From Bradyrhizobium canariense (GTDB taxonomy: Bacteria > Pseudomonadota > Alphaproteobacteria > Rhizobiales > Xanthobacteraceae), in the NCBI RefSeq assembly GCF_900105125.1, contig NZ_LT629750.1, positions 7,033,001-7,097,000 of the forward strand: a stretch of DNA of 64,000 nt. Reading direction: 5' to 3'. This document shows positions 16,992 through 26,111 of this stretch, piece after piece (the first letter of the stretch is position 1; each line of letters opens with the position of its first letter). A program made the position numbers and the translations under genes. The notes under the pieces were generated by a model. It saw only the letters and a list, made by a program, of their open reading frames with translations. It was not told where the DNA came from and ran no database searches.

Positions 16992-19900
16992 TCAGATCGC
17001 CCGGCTCTGCACGCGCACGCCGCTCGCTGGTTGGTCGCGATCCGCAGCGATATCGCTCGCGGGGGCAGCTTCGTTGGGTCCCGCTTGTGGCTTTTTGCGC
17101 CCGATCTTGCGGGCCACCGTGTAAAATGCCGGTGTGAACAACAGACCGAACGCGGTCACGCCGAGCATGCCTGCGAACACTGCGGTGCCCAGCGACTGGC
17201 GCATTTCCGCGCCGGCACCGGTGGCGACGACGAGTGGGGCGACGCCAAAGATGAAGGCCAGCGACGTCATCAGGATCGGCCGCAGCCGCGTGCGGGCCGC
17301 GGTGACGGCGGCCTCGCCCGGGGTGGCGCCGGCTTCCTCGGTTTGGCGCGCGAATTCCACGATCAGGATCGCGTTCTTGGCGGCTAGTCCAACCAGCACG
17401 ACAAAGCCGATCTGCGCCAGCACGTCGATCGGCATGCCCCGCCACAACAGCCCGGTCACAGAAGCGAGCAGGCACATCGGCACGATCATCACCACTGCGA
17501 GCGGCAGATTCCAGCTCTCATATTGCGCCGCGAGCACCAGGAACACGAACAGGGCAGCCGCGCCGAACACCAGCAGCGACGAGGTCCCCTTCTGTTGCTG
17601 CTGGAATGCAAGCTCGGTCCATTCGAAGCCGATGCCGGGCGGCAGCACCTGGTGGGCGAGCTCCTCCATGCGGCGCAGCGCGGTGCCGGTCGCTACTCCC
17701 GGCGCCGCGACACCCATCACTTCGGCGGCGGGGAACAGGTCGTAACGCGGCACGCGATAGGGCCCGTTCACCGATTTGAGCCGCGCCACGGTGCCGACCG
17801 GCACCATTTCTCCAACACTGTTGCGCGCCTTCAGCCGCGCGATGTCCTGCGGGTCCTGCCGGAACGAGCCATCGGCCTGCGCGATCACCTGGTAGGTGCG
17901 GCCGAGATAGTTGAAGTCGTTCACGTACTGCGAGCCGAGATAGACCTGCAGCGCGTTGAAGACGTCGGTCGGTGTCAGCCCGACCTTCTCGGCCTTCTCG
18001 CGGTCGATGTCGGCATAGACCGACGGCGAGCGCGTGCCGAACAGCGTGAAGACGCCGGCAAAACTTGGATCCTTGTTGGCGGCCGCGACCAGCGCCTGCG
18101 CCGCTTTCGACAAGGCCTCCGAGCCGAGGCCGGCGCGATCCTGCAGCATCATCTTGAAGCCGCCGGCATTGCCGATGCCCTGCACCGGCGGCGGCGGGAT
18201 CGTCAGCACATAAGCTTCCTGGATCACCGACAGCCGCTTGCGCAGGTCGGCAAGCACGCTGGTCGCGGTCAGGCCCTTGACCTCATGATTGTAAAGGGAA
18301 GGCAAGCCGGAAAAGATCGTTCCGGCGTTGGAGGCGATGGTGAAGGTGGTCGCATCAAGGCCCGCGAACGGCGCGACGTGCTCGACGCCTGGCGTCGACA
18401 TGATGATGTCGATCGCCTTCTTGACCACCGCTTCGGTCCGGTCGAGCGTCGCGCCCGGCGGCAATTGGACGACGGTGATGAGATAGCCCTGGTCCTGCTC
18501 CGGAATGAAGCCGGTAGGGGCGCGGGCGAACTGGAAGCCGGCCAGCCCAATCAGCGCCGCATAGACCAGGAGCACGACGCCGGTGATCTGCACCAGCCGC
18601 CGCGTCAGCCGTCCATAGCTGGTCGACAGCCACTCGAACCCGAAATTGAAGCGGGCGAATCCAGCCTGCACCAGCCGCACGATCCACGAGCCCTGCGCCT
18701 TGTGACCGGGCTCATGCGCCCTGAACAGCACCGCGCAAAGGGCGGGGCTGAGGGTCAGCGAGACGAAGCAGGAGATCAGGGTGGAGGCTGCGATCGTGAT
18801 GGCGAACTGACGGAAGAATTGTCCGGTAATGCCTGACAGGAAGGCGGAGGGCACGAACACCGCGCACAGCGTCAGCGCGATCGAGATCAGCGCGCCGCCG
18901 ACCTCGGTCATGGTGACGTGGGCGGCTTCCTTCGGCGTCATGCCGCGCTCGAGGTTGCGTTCGACATTCTCCACGACGACGATGGCGTCGTCGACGACGA
19001 TGCCGACCGCCAGCACGAGGCCGAACAGCGACAGATTGTTCAGCGATATTCCGAGCGCGTAGAGAAAGGTGAAGGTGCCGACCAGCGAGACGGGGATCGC
19101 GATGACAGGGATGATCGCGGCGCGCCAGCTCTGCAGGAACAGGAACACGACGCCGACCACGAGCAGGATCGCGACAAAGATCGTCTTGATCACCTCGTCG
19201 ACCGATTTGCCGACAAAGATGGTGGGGTCATAGATGACCTTGTAGCTGAGGCCGGGTGGAAAGTCCTTGACCAGCGTCTCCATCGTGTCGAGCACTTCGT
19301 GCTCGACGGCGAGCGAGTTCGCGCCCGGCTGGGCAAAGATCAGGAGCGGCATGCCGGGCCCGCGGTCCATGAACGCTGTCGAGCCGTAGTCGGCGGCGCC
19401 GATCTCGACGCGACCGACGTCGCGCAGGCGCGTCACGCGGCCTTCGTGGTCCGATTTCAGCACGATGGAGGCAAACTCCTCCGGCGTGGAGAGGCGGCCG
19501 AGCGTCTGCACGTTGAGCTGATAGGCCTGCTTCGAAGCGACCGGCGGCTGGTTCAGCACGCCCGCCGAGACCTGGACGTTCTGGGCCTGCAGGGCGGCAA
19601 GCACTTCGCTCGCGTTCAGATTATGCGCCGCAACCTTGTCAGGGTCGAGCCAGATGCGCATGGCGTATTCGCGCCCCGCGAAAATCTGCACGTCGCCGAC
19701 GCCGGGCAGGCGTGCCAGCACGTCCTTTACGTGCAGCGTCGCATAGTTCGAGATGTAGAGCGTGTCGCGCGAGGAGTCCGGCGAATAGAGATGCACCGCG
19801 AGCAGGATGTTAGGCGTCGCTTTCCGCACCTGCACGCCAAGCCGCTGCACATCTTCAGGCAGCCGGGGCAGGGCATCCTGCACGCGATTCTGTGTCAGCA

Positions 19901-20213
19901 TCTGCGCGACGTTGAGGTCGGTGCCGATCCGGAAGGTGACGGTAATGGTGAGCTTGCCGTCGCCGGTCGACTGGCTGTTGATGTAGATCATGTTCTCGAC
20001 GCCGTTGATCTCCTGCTCGAGCGGCGTTGCGACCGTGCGCGAAACCGTCTCGGCGGAGGCTCCGGGATAGACCGTGGTGATCTGGACCGTGGGCGGCACG
20101 ATCTCCGGGTATTGCGAGATGGGCAGGATGGCGAGCGCGCCTAGCCCGATCAGCGTCAGGAAGACGCTGAGCACGGTGGCGAAGATCGGCCTGTCGATGA
20201 AGCTGTGTGACAT
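16992..20213 (-). CDS. RND-type multidrug efflux transporter, inner-membrane pump (AcrB/MexB family)
   Basis: About 1073 residues, the full HAE1 length. It opens with MSHSFIDRPIFATVLSVFLT (first membrane helix) and has TTVYPGASAETVSRTVATPL, the paired aspartates of the proton relay in VLAVGIVVDDAIVVVENVER, GFIPEQDQGYLI, and a C-terminal half with AKNAILIVEFARQ and RPILMTSLAFIFGV. The protein trades protons for drugs across the inner membrane. GGGAG lies 6 bases before the start. The adaptor gene is just upstream in the same direction; no outer-membrane channel gene is present, so a TolC-type protein must be encoded elsewhere. Confidence 0.95.
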   Translation of the reverse strand: MSHSFIDRPIFATVLSVFLTLIGLGALAILPISQYPEIVPPTVQITTVYPGASAETVSRTVATPLEQEINGVENMIYINSQSTGDGKLTITVTFRIGTDLNVAQMLTQNRVQDALPRLPEDVQRLGVQVRKATPNILLAVHLYSPDSSRDTLYISNYATLHVKDVLARLPGVGDVQIFAGREYAMRIWLDPDKVAAHNLNASEVLAALQAQNVQVSAGVLNQPPVASKQAYQLNVQTLGRLSTPEEFASIVLKSDHEGRVTRLRDVGRVEIGAADYGSTAFMDRGPGMPLLIFAQPGANSLAVEHEVLDTMETLVKDFPPGLSYKVIYDPTIFVGKSVDEVIKTIFVAILLVVGVVFLFLQSWRAAIIPVIAIPVSLVGTFTFLYALGISLNNLSLFGLVLAVGIVVDDAIVVVENVERNLERGMTPKEAAHVTMTEVGGALISIALTLCAVFVPSAFLSGITGQFFRQFAITIAASTLISCFVSLTLSPALCAVLFRAHEPGHKAQGSWIVRLVQAGFARFNFGFEWLSTSYGRLTRRLVQITGVVLLVYAALIGLAGFQFARAPTGFIPEQDQGYLITVVQLPPGATLDRTEAVVKKAIDIIMSTPGVEHVAPFAGLDATTFTIASNAGTIFSGLPSLYNHEVKGLTATSVLADLRKRLSVIQEAYVLTIPPPPVQGIGNAGGFKMMLQDRAGLGSEALSKAAQALVAAANKDPSFAGVFTLFGTRSPSVYADIDREKAEKVGLTPTDVFNALQVYLGSQYVNDFNYLGRTYQVIAQADGSFRQDPQDIARLKARNSVGEMVPVGTVARLKSVNGPYRVPRYDLFPAAEVMGVAAPGVATGTALRRMEELAHQVLPPGIGFEWTELAFQQQQKGTSSLLVFGAAALFVFLVLAAQYESWNLPLAVVMIVPMCLLASVTGLLWRGMPIDVLAQIGFVVLVGLAAKNAILIVEFARQTEEAGATPGEAAVTAARTRLRPILMTSLAFIFGVAPLVVATGAGAEMRQSLGTAVFAGMLGVTAFGLLFTPAFYTVARKIGRKKPQAGPNEAAPASDIAADRDQPASGVRVQSRAI

Positions 20214-20245
20214 GGGAAACTCCCGCCTTTGTTTCAGCCTTCGCC

Positions 20246-21502
20246 TTAACCTTGGCCGTCGGCAGTGGCGTCGTAGTGGATTGCGCCGTCCTGCGGCGTG
20301 ACCTTGGTGCCGGGAATGGCGCGCACGAGGCCGTCGATGACGACGCGATCGCTCGCATCGAGACCGGACTGGATCACCCGCAAGCCGCCACGAAGCTCGC
20401 CGGTGGTGACGATCTTCGGTTTCACCGTGCCATCGGAGGTGACGGTCATCACCAGACGCTGCGATTGGTCGAGCACGACGGCGGCGTCCGGCAGCAGATA
20501 GGCCGGCGTGGGCGGTGCGATCGCGACCCGCAACCGCGCGAACTGGCCCGGCGCCAGGAACAGGTCGGGGTTCGGCACCGTGGCGCGCGCGTGAATGGTG
20601 CCGCTGGAACGATCGAGCGCATTGTCGATGAAGTCGAGCGTTCCCTCGCGGCTGAAACTGTTCTCGTCGCTAAGGCCGATCAGCACCTTGTTGGCAAGCG
20701 GGCCCTTGAGGCGGGCGCGCTCGCGCGAAAACGTCAGGAAGTCGGATTCGCTCATGTCGAAATCGAGATAGAGTGGGTCGAGCGAAACCAGCGTCGTCAG
20801 CAGCGTGGTCGGGCTGGTCGCGGCCCGGCTGCCCGCGACTAGGCTTCCGATCGAAACCTGGCGCGCGCCGATGCGTCCCGTGAACGGCGCCCGCACGTGG
20901 CAATATTCCAGGTCGAGCTCCGCATCGCGCACGCGCGCCTTGGCGTCCTCGACCGCGGCCTGCGACGCATCCTGGTCGTTGGTACGCTGGTCGACGGTTT
21001 CCTGGGTGGCGAAGTCGTTGCGCTTGAGCGATTGCGCCCGGGAAAGCTGGTTGCCGGCGAGCGCCACGCGCGCGGTGGCGGTCTGCAAAGCCGCTTGCGC
21101 CTGCTCCAGCTTGATCTCATAGGGCCGCGGGTCGATCACGAACAGCAGGTCGCCCTTGTGAACGATCTGGCCGTCCTTGAAGTCGATCTCGGTCAGCGTG
21201 CCGCCGACCTGTGCCCGAAGTTCGACCTTGTCGATGGCGGAGAACTGGCCGAGAAAGCCGACCCTGGTATCGACGTCGCGATGCAAGGGCTGGCTGACCG
21301 TCACCGGCAAAGCGGGCGCCGGCACGGCCGCCGCCTGATTGGCCTTGTGAGGTGCAAAGCCGAGATAGGCCAGGAACAAGCCGAGCGCTATCGCTGCGCT
21401 GATCGCGGCCGCTCTCCACCTCCGCGGGCGCGCTGCCGGTTCACTGAGCGGTTTTCGTTCAAACTTCGAATGGTCGGTGATCTGATCCATGAGACTGTCC
21501 AT
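20246..21502 (-). CDS. RND efflux periplasmic adaptor (AcrA/MexA family)
   Basis: About 418 residues. A single N-terminal membrane anchor (AAAISAAIALGLFLAYLGFA, residues 32-51) is followed by the adaptor beta strand VSQPLHRDVDTRVGFLGQFS, a lipoyl half-motif with AQVGGTLTEIDFKDGQIVHK, a coiled-coil hairpin (about residues 125-200), and the second half-motif VRAPFTGRIGARQVSIGSLV. No lipobox Cys is seen, so it is anchored by the helix. It is transcribed 32 bases ahead of the RND pump. Confidence 0.93.
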   Translation of the reverse strand: MDSLMDQITDHSKFERKPLSEPAARPRRWRAAAISAAIALGLFLAYLGFAPHKANQAAAVPAPALPVTVSQPLHRDVDTRVGFLGQFSAIDKVELRAQVGGTLTEIDFKDGQIVHKGDLLFVIDPRPYEIKLEQAQAALQTATARVALAGNQLSRAQSLKRNDFATQETVDQRTNDQDASQAAVEDAKARVRDAELDLEYCHVRAPFTGRIGARQVSIGSLVAGSRAATSPTTLLTTLVSLDPLYLDFDMSESDFLTFSRERARLKGPLANKVLIGLSDENSFSREGTLDFIDNALDRSSGTIHARATVPNPDLFLAPGQFARLRVAIAPPTPAYLLPDAAVVLDQSQRLVMTVTSDGTVKPKIVTTGELRGGLRVIQSGLDASDRVVIDGLVRAIPGTKVTPQDGAIHYDATADGQG

Positions 21503-21710
21503 GAGTCCTTGCCACGCTGCACGGAACTTGGCCGTGGAGAATCGTCAGCGCCGCGAGCGCCGGCCACTCCAGTGTGCGAGGGTTGATGCCAAGTGGTAGT
21601 CCTCGGAAGAATGGAAAAACGGCGCGCAGGGTTGATATCTGGAGGAGGCACTCCAATATGATCTTGGCGATATAAACTCGGGGAGGCGCCGTTCAAGGAT
21701 TATTGGAGCG

Positions 21711-22415
21711 ATGACACCAAAAATAATTCAAGGGAAGAAAATCCAGCAGAACCAAGCGCAGGAGCGCAAACGCGGCCGAGGACGCCCCGCGGTGTTTGAC
21801 CGCGCCGTTGCCCTGAGGGAAGCGATGGAGCTGTTCTGGGAACGCGGCTATGAGGGCACGTCATTCGACGATCTGATCGCCGCGATGGGGATCAGTGCTT
21901 CGAGCTTCTACAATTCATTCGGCAGCAAGGAAGCGCTCTATTGCGAGGCCACGCGCTCCTATCTCGAGTGGGCGGGCCAATGGTTCAACGCCATCCTCAA
22001 TGACCCTTCGATCGACACGAAGACCGCCTTCGCGCGACTGTTCGAGGCGACCGCGGAAGAGTTCACCCGCGGTGATCACCCCCTCGGCTGTATGATCTCG
22101 CTGGCGGGCACACATTGCTCGCCGGGCATGAGCAACATCCGCGACATGATGGCCGAACATCGCGCCTTTTCGGAAAGCGCGATGGCGGCACGCATCCGAA
22201 AGGGTGTGACGAACGGCGATGTACCTGAAGATTCCGATTGCGACATGTTGGCTGCCTATTACAGCGCCGTGGCGCGGGGGCTTGCGGTCCAGGCGCGAGA
22301 CGGCGCCTCGCGCGATAAGCTCGCCCGGATTGGTCGCCTCGCCATGAGCGCGTGGCCGACGGGGAAGAGTGGACGATCAAAGCTCGGCAGCAAAGGCCAT
22401 TCGCGCAGCGCCTGA
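21711..22415 (+). CDS. TetR-family regulator, probable repressor of the RND pump
   Basis: About 234 residues. After a basic N-terminus with the AT-hook-like KRGRGRPAVF, the helix-turn-helix reads ALREAMELFWERGYEGTSFD, DLIAAMGISASSFYNSFGSK, EALY. GCMISLAGTHCSP in the ligand domain is typical of a TetR subgroup (TetR_C with CMI). It is divergent from the pump operon, the usual layout for a local repressor. CTCCAATA at 21651 and TATTGGAG at 21701 are inverted copies that could be half sites. The GGAG before the ATG has only 2 bases of spacing. Confidence 0.88.
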   Translation: MTPKIIQGKKIQQNQAQERKRGRGRPAVFDRAVALREAMELFWERGYEGTSFDDLIAAMGISASSFYNSFGSKEALYCEATRSYLEWAGQWFNAILNDPSIDTKTAFARLFEATAEEFTRGDHPLGCMISLAGTHCSPGMSNIRDMMAEHRAFSESAMAARIRKGVTNGDVPEDSDCDMLAAYYSAVARGLAVQARDGASRDKLARIGRLAMSAWPTGKSGRSKLGSKGHSRSA

Positions 22416-22715
22416 TGCGTTTGATATCTGCGATGATAAACCCATCATGAAACGCGTGATTCGGGATCAGGTGTTGCGTGTCCCCGCAAACCGGCGTGAT
22501 CATGAAACAGGTGAAATCCGCTCCATTAACTCACGGCGAAAGTTTGTGGGAGAACTCGGCCTTAAGCTCCACTCGCGCCCGGCCCAGGTTGTGAACGAGA
22601 CCACCTCAGGCCGACGGTTCGCATATTGAGTGGATATGGAAGCTGACGAGACGTTGTTCCTCTTTCGCGCTAAAAAGGCGATTGGAAGCCAGTCGTCTCG
22701 AACGATGGCTGGCAG
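22416..22715. other. Gene-free 300-bp convergent gap
   Basis: No coding region can be supported between the TetR and MarR genes, which converge here. The sequence ATCATGAAAC occurs twice as a direct repeat (22444-22453 and 22499-22508) with a GATTCGGGATC between, resembling small intergenic repeats of rhizobia. Confidence 0.35.
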
Positions 22716-23210
22716 CTATTTCTCCTCTGCAAGGAGCGCCCGGGCCTTTTCAAGCAGCTCAAATAATTGATCGTATTCTCCTGGTGACAAGCCGTCGCGT
22801 AACGGTTGTTCGCTCGCCATCGCGAGCTGGTGCATTTCCTTCATCAGCTTCTCGCCCTGCGCCGTCAGAAACAAGGAATTGCGCCGCCGATCGCTGGAGG
22901 ATCGGCCGCGTATCGCAAGCCCGCGTTTTTCCAGGTCATCAACGATGGTCACGATGGCCGACTTGTCGAGATTGCCGATCCGGGAAAGTTCGACCTGCGA
23001 ATAGCCGGGATTGGCAGAGATCAGCACCATCATGGTGAGCGAGCCGGGTCGCAAGCCGTAAGGCGCGAAGGCTTCCACGACCCGCTCACTGAGCAGATGG
23101 TGCAGCCGCCGCACCCGAAATCCGAGACGCTGGCCGTGCAGGCCGAGCTGCAACTCTCGGCCTCTAACGTCATCGTGGGCGGCCGTTTCCGGCGATTCAA
23201 CTGAGCTCAA
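22716..23210 (-). CDS. MarR-family regulator divergent from the UGSC operon
   Basis: About 164 residues. The winged-helix core is GYSQVELSRIGNLDKSAIVT, then IVDDLEKRGLAIRGRSSSDR, then RRNSLFLTAQGEKLM, the standard MarR recognition helix and wing. The C-terminal helix (PLRDGLSPGEYDQLFELLEK) forms the dimer interface. The annotated start is a TTG at 23210 without a good ribosome binding site, so it is uncertain. It is divergent from the operon starting at 23389, with a palindrome and promoter-like sequence between them, and probably controls that operon in response to a small phenolic or thiol-reactive ligand; the ligand is a guess. Confidence 0.87.
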   Translation of the reverse strand: MSSVESPETAAHDDVRGRELQLGLHGQRLGFRVRRLHHLLSERVVEAFAPYGLRPGSLTMMVLISANPGYSQVELSRIGNLDKSAIVTIVDDLEKRGLAIRGRSSSDRRRNSLFLTAQGEKLMKEMHQLAMASEQPLRDGLSPGEYDQLFELLEKARALLAEEK

Positions 23211-23295
23211 GGTCGTTTTCCATCCTCAATGCGAGGTTGCCGCAGCCGGGTGGTTATGCCTGCCAAGCCACTAGGGCTCAAGGTCCTCAGAAATC

Positions 23296-23346
23296 ATCTT
23301 ATTTAAGATTATCTGATTGACAACTAAATGTCATAGGCCATTATTA
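23296..23346 (+). promoter_or_regulatory. Palindrome and promoter-like sequence upstream of the UGSC operon
   Basis: ATCTTA-TT-TAAGAT at 23296-23309 is a perfect inverted repeat directly upstream of a TTGACA (23317-23322). A TTATTA at 23341-23346 lies 18 bases further and could be the -10 element. TGACA...TGTCA around the -35 box forms a second, shorter repeat. This suits an operator for the divergent MarR protein. Confidence 0.5.
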
Positions 23347-23388
23347 GTCCAGTGCGGGCGCTGAGCCGGCTCAGAAATCGATAAAAAC

Positions 23389-25098
23389 GTGCCCAAGACG
23401 GCGCGATTGATGGGAAGGATGCCTGCCGCCATGAATATCGCTGTTCCCGCTCCCCACATCGTCGAAAATAAGATGATCTGCTTCAATCCGGTCGGCTATC
23501 CGCCCAAGGTAGCGAAGAAGTCCTTGGCGCCGCGGCTGGAAACCCTCGACGGCAAGACGGTCTATCTGATCGACAGCCGCTTCGACGATTCCATCGAATT
23601 GCTGAAGGAAGTGGCGAATTGGTTTGCGAGTCATATGCCCGCCGTGACCGTCAAACTGGTCTCGCTCGCCGGGTATTACGGGCGCGACGATCATGAGCTC
23701 TGGAGCGAGATCAAGGCCAATGGTCATGCGGCGATCATCGGCGTCGGCCATTGCAGCACCTGCTCACCCGCGGTCTCCACCCACGCCATCACCATGGAGA
23801 CCAAATTCGGTATTCCGACCGTCGCGATCCACACCAGCATGTTCGATAAGGTGGTGCGCTCGGTGACACGCATGGGCGGTCTGTCGGATGCGCCGTCGGT
23901 CTTCGTGCCCCAGCCCGTGATGGGCAAGAGCGCACCCGAATTGCGCGCCTATGTCGAAGGCAATGATCCCGTGACAGGCCGCCCGGTAATGCGCGAAATC
24001 ATCGACGCGCTGACCGGCAATATCGCGGGCCGGCATCCGGCCGAGAGCGAAAGATCGACACCGCGCTTTGTCGAAGCCGCCACCGAAGCGGAACTGCACG
24101 AGCTGTTTCTCCAAAACAACTGGACCGACAAGCTGCCGATCGTGCTGCCGACCGAAGCGCGGGTCGCGGCGATGCTGGCTGCTACGAGCCAGCCGGCAGA
24201 TAAAGTCGTTGGCCGCATGCAGCCGACGCCCAATCGCGGATCGTGGGAATACACCGTCGAAAAGGTGGCGGTGAATGCCGTGATGGCTGGCGCCCGGCCG
24301 GAATACTTTCCCGTGATCCTGGCGCTCGCGGCGTCGGAAGTGACGGCGCGCGGCAGCACCTCGAGTTCGGGATCGGCGATGGTGGTCGTCAACGGTCCGA
24401 TCCGCCACCAGATCGGCATGAATTGCGGCATCGGCGCCATGGGGCCCTATAACCACGCCAATGCGACGATCGGACGAGCCTATGGCCTGTTGTCGCAAAA
24501 TCTGCAGGGTGGTTCGGTTCCGGGCGATACCTTCATGGGATCGCTTGGCAATGCCTACACTTATAACAGCATCACGTTCGCCGAGAACGAGGAGCTCAGT
24601 CCCTGGGAGCCGCTGCATGTGCAGCGCGGTTATAAGGCGGAAGACAGCGTGGTCAGCGTGTTCTTCGGCTGCCGCTCGACCACCTTCGGCCTCGGCTTGC
24701 GCAAGGATTACTGGCGCGAGCACGTGCGCGATATGCTGGTCGCGGTCGATGCCGTGACCGCACCGGTGCTGTTGCTGGACCCGATCACGGCACGGCAGTT
24801 CATCGACCGTGGCGGCTTCGACACCAAGCAAAAGCTGATTCGGTTCGTTCACGAGACCGCGCAAATGCCGGCGGGTCGCTATTGGGACATGCAGCTGGTT
24901 CAGAATTACATCTATCCGAACGCCACGCTCGGCGTGGAGCCATTGGCGACGCGGCTCAAGGCTGCGCCGGATGAACTGATTCCGATGTTCCTGGAAGAGG
25001 CCATCAATGTCGTCGTGGTCGGCGGCGAAACAAATGGCTACTGGCAGATCATGGGCGCCAAGCACCGCGCCACGGTATCGATCGACGACTGGCGCTGA
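23389..25098 (+). CDS. UGSC-family (seleno)protein homologue, Cys form, fused to an unrecognised C-terminal domain
   Basis: About 569 residues. Residues 30-210 match the UGSC family: KSLAPRLETLDGKTVYLIDS, then IIGVGHCSTCSPAVSTHAIT, METKFGIPTVAIHTSMFDKV and a closing PELRAYVEGNDP. The family name comes from a Sec-Gly-Ser-Cys motif; here it is Cys122-Ser-Thr-Cys125, so a cysteine takes the selenocysteine position. Residues about 225-569 form a second domain with MNCGIGAMGPYNHANATIGR and YGLLSQNLQGGSVPGDTFMG that I do not recognise. A thioredoxin-reductase-like gene follows 26 bases later, so a redox role with a reducible Cys pair is likely. The GTG at 23389 is the longest start; ATGs at 23410 or 23431 are at least as likely. 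Confidence 0.75.
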   Translation: MPKTARLMGRMPAAMNIAVPAPHIVENKMICFNPVGYPPKVAKKSLAPRLETLDGKTVYLIDSRFDDSIELLKEVANWFASHMPAVTVKLVSLAGYYGRDDHELWSEIKANGHAAIIGVGHCSTCSPAVSTHAITMETKFGIPTVAIHTSMFDKVVRSVTRMGGLSDAPSVFVPQPVMGKSAPELRAYVEGNDPVTGRPVMREIIDALTGNIAGRHPAESERSTPRFVEAATEAELHELFLQNNWTDKLPIVLPTEARVAAMLAATSQPADKVVGRMQPTPNRGSWEYTVEKVAVNAVMAGARPEYFPVILALAASEVTARGSTSSSGSAMVVVNGPIRHQIGMNCGIGAMGPYNHANATIGRAYGLLSQNLQGGSVPGDTFMGSLGNAYTYNSITFAENEELSPWEPLHVQRGYKAEDSVVSVFFGCRSTTFGLGLRKDYWREHVRDMLVAVDAVTAPVLLLDPITARQFIDRGGFDTKQKLIRFVHETAQMPAGRYWDMQLVQNYIYPNATLGVEPLATRLKAAPDELIPMFLEEAINVVVVGGETNGYWQIMGAKHRATVSIDDWR

Positions 25099-25124
25099 TG
25101 CGCGACGGTGAGGCCTAACCCGTC

Positions 25125-26111
25125 ATGCAAAACACAGATGTCGTCGTCATCGGTGCAGGCGTTGCAGGTTTGACCGCGGCCATGATCGCCGCGGGCCAGG
25201 GCGTGAGCACGCTGGTGATCGAACAGCTGGCGCCGGGTGGCCAAATTGCTACGATCGAGTCGATCCAGAATTTTCCCGGATTTCCCGACGGCATCGCCGG
25301 CTATGAATTGGGGCCTTTGCTGCAGCAGCAAGCGGAAGCGGCTGGTGCAATGGTCCAGCTTGACACGGTGTCAGCCATAACGGTCGAAGGCAGTAATTAC
25401 CGGCTGGTGTGCGCCGGAGAGGAGATCGTGGCCCGCGCGGTGATCATTGCCGCCGGCTCTGCGCTCCGCAAACTGGGAATTCCTGGCGAAGTTGAGTTTA
25501 CCGGCCGCGGGGTGTCGCACTGTGCGGCGTGCGACGGTCCGCTGTTCAAAGGTCAGGTTGCGGTCGTGATTGGCGGTGGTGATTCTGCGTTCGATGAGGC
25601 GCTGGTTCTGGCTGGCTATGCTTCGGAGATCATGCTGATTCATCGCGGGTCTTCTCCGTCCGCACGTCCCAGCGCGATCGCGCAGCTCGCAGCGCTGCCG
25701 CACGTCCGCATTCTGGCCGATGCGGAAATCGTCGCAATCGAGGGCGACAAAACAGTGACGGGTGTCTCAATTCGCAGCGGTGCGGAAACCGAACGCAATC
25801 CCTGCCGAGCGGTATTTATCTACACCGGACTGGAACCGCGCAGTAGCATCGTAAAGGAAATCGTGAGGCTCGACGCCGACGGCCATATCGTGACCGACCC
25901 GATGATGCGCGCCTCGCGGCCGGGCCTGTTTGCCGCTGGAGATATTCGCGCCGGTTCGGTCAACCTGCTGGCTGCCGTTGCCGGCGACGCCGCCACCGCG
26001 GCGATATCTGCGGTTCGCTATCTGCGAGCCGAACACGAAAACAAAAATATCGATCGGGAAGGAAACGATTTTGGTGTTGCAGAGCGAAGCCGTCGCGCAT
26101 CAGGCCACTAG
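25125..26111 (+). CDS. Thioredoxin-reductase-like FAD/NAD(P)H oxidoreductase
   Basis: About 328 residues. FAD motif VVVIGAGVAGLTAAMIAAGQ, then QNFPGFPDGIAGYEL, the redox-active pair Cys133-Ala-Ala-Cys136-Asp in SHCAACDGPLFKGQVAVVIG, the NADPH-binding GGGDSAFDEALVL, and the closing FAD contact GLFAAGDIRAGSVN. This is the architecture of low-molecular-weight thioredoxin reductase, with CAAC in place of the usual CATC. Its place behind the CxxC UGSC-type protein suggests it reduces that protein directly. The last 30 residues are hydrophilic and overlap the next gene by about 38 bases. Confidence 0.88.
   Translation: MQNTDVVVIGAGVAGLTAAMIAAGQGVSTLVIEQLAPGGQIATIESIQNFPGFPDGIAGYELGPLLQQQAEAAGAMVQLDTVSAITVEGSNYRLVCAGEEIVARAVIIAAGSALRKLGIPGEVEFTGRGVSHCAACDGPLFKGQVAVVIGGGDSAFDEALVLAGYASEIMLIHRGSSPSARPSAIAQLAALPHVRILADAEIVAIEGDKTVTGVSIRSGAETERNPCRAVFIYTGLEPRSSIVKEIVRLDADGHIVTDPMMRASRPGLFAAGDIRAGSVNLLAAVAGDAATAAISAVRYLRAEHENKNIDREGNDFGVAERSRRASGH

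Noticed and set aside
17523..20144. Long forward frames (437 and 408 codons) opposite the RND pump
   Set aside because: Composition is Arg/Gly/Asp-rich with no recognisable fold, and the reverse strand encodes an intact pump.
21651..21708. CTCCAATA/TATTGGAG inverted pair as a firm TetR operator
   Set aside because: The arms are 42 bases apart and one contains the Shine-Dalgarno sequence, so chance or a translation hairpin is as likely.
23764..25065. Reverse frame of 433 codons opposite the UGSC-type gene
   Set aside because: His/Arg-rich antisense artefact without a domain or ribosome binding site.
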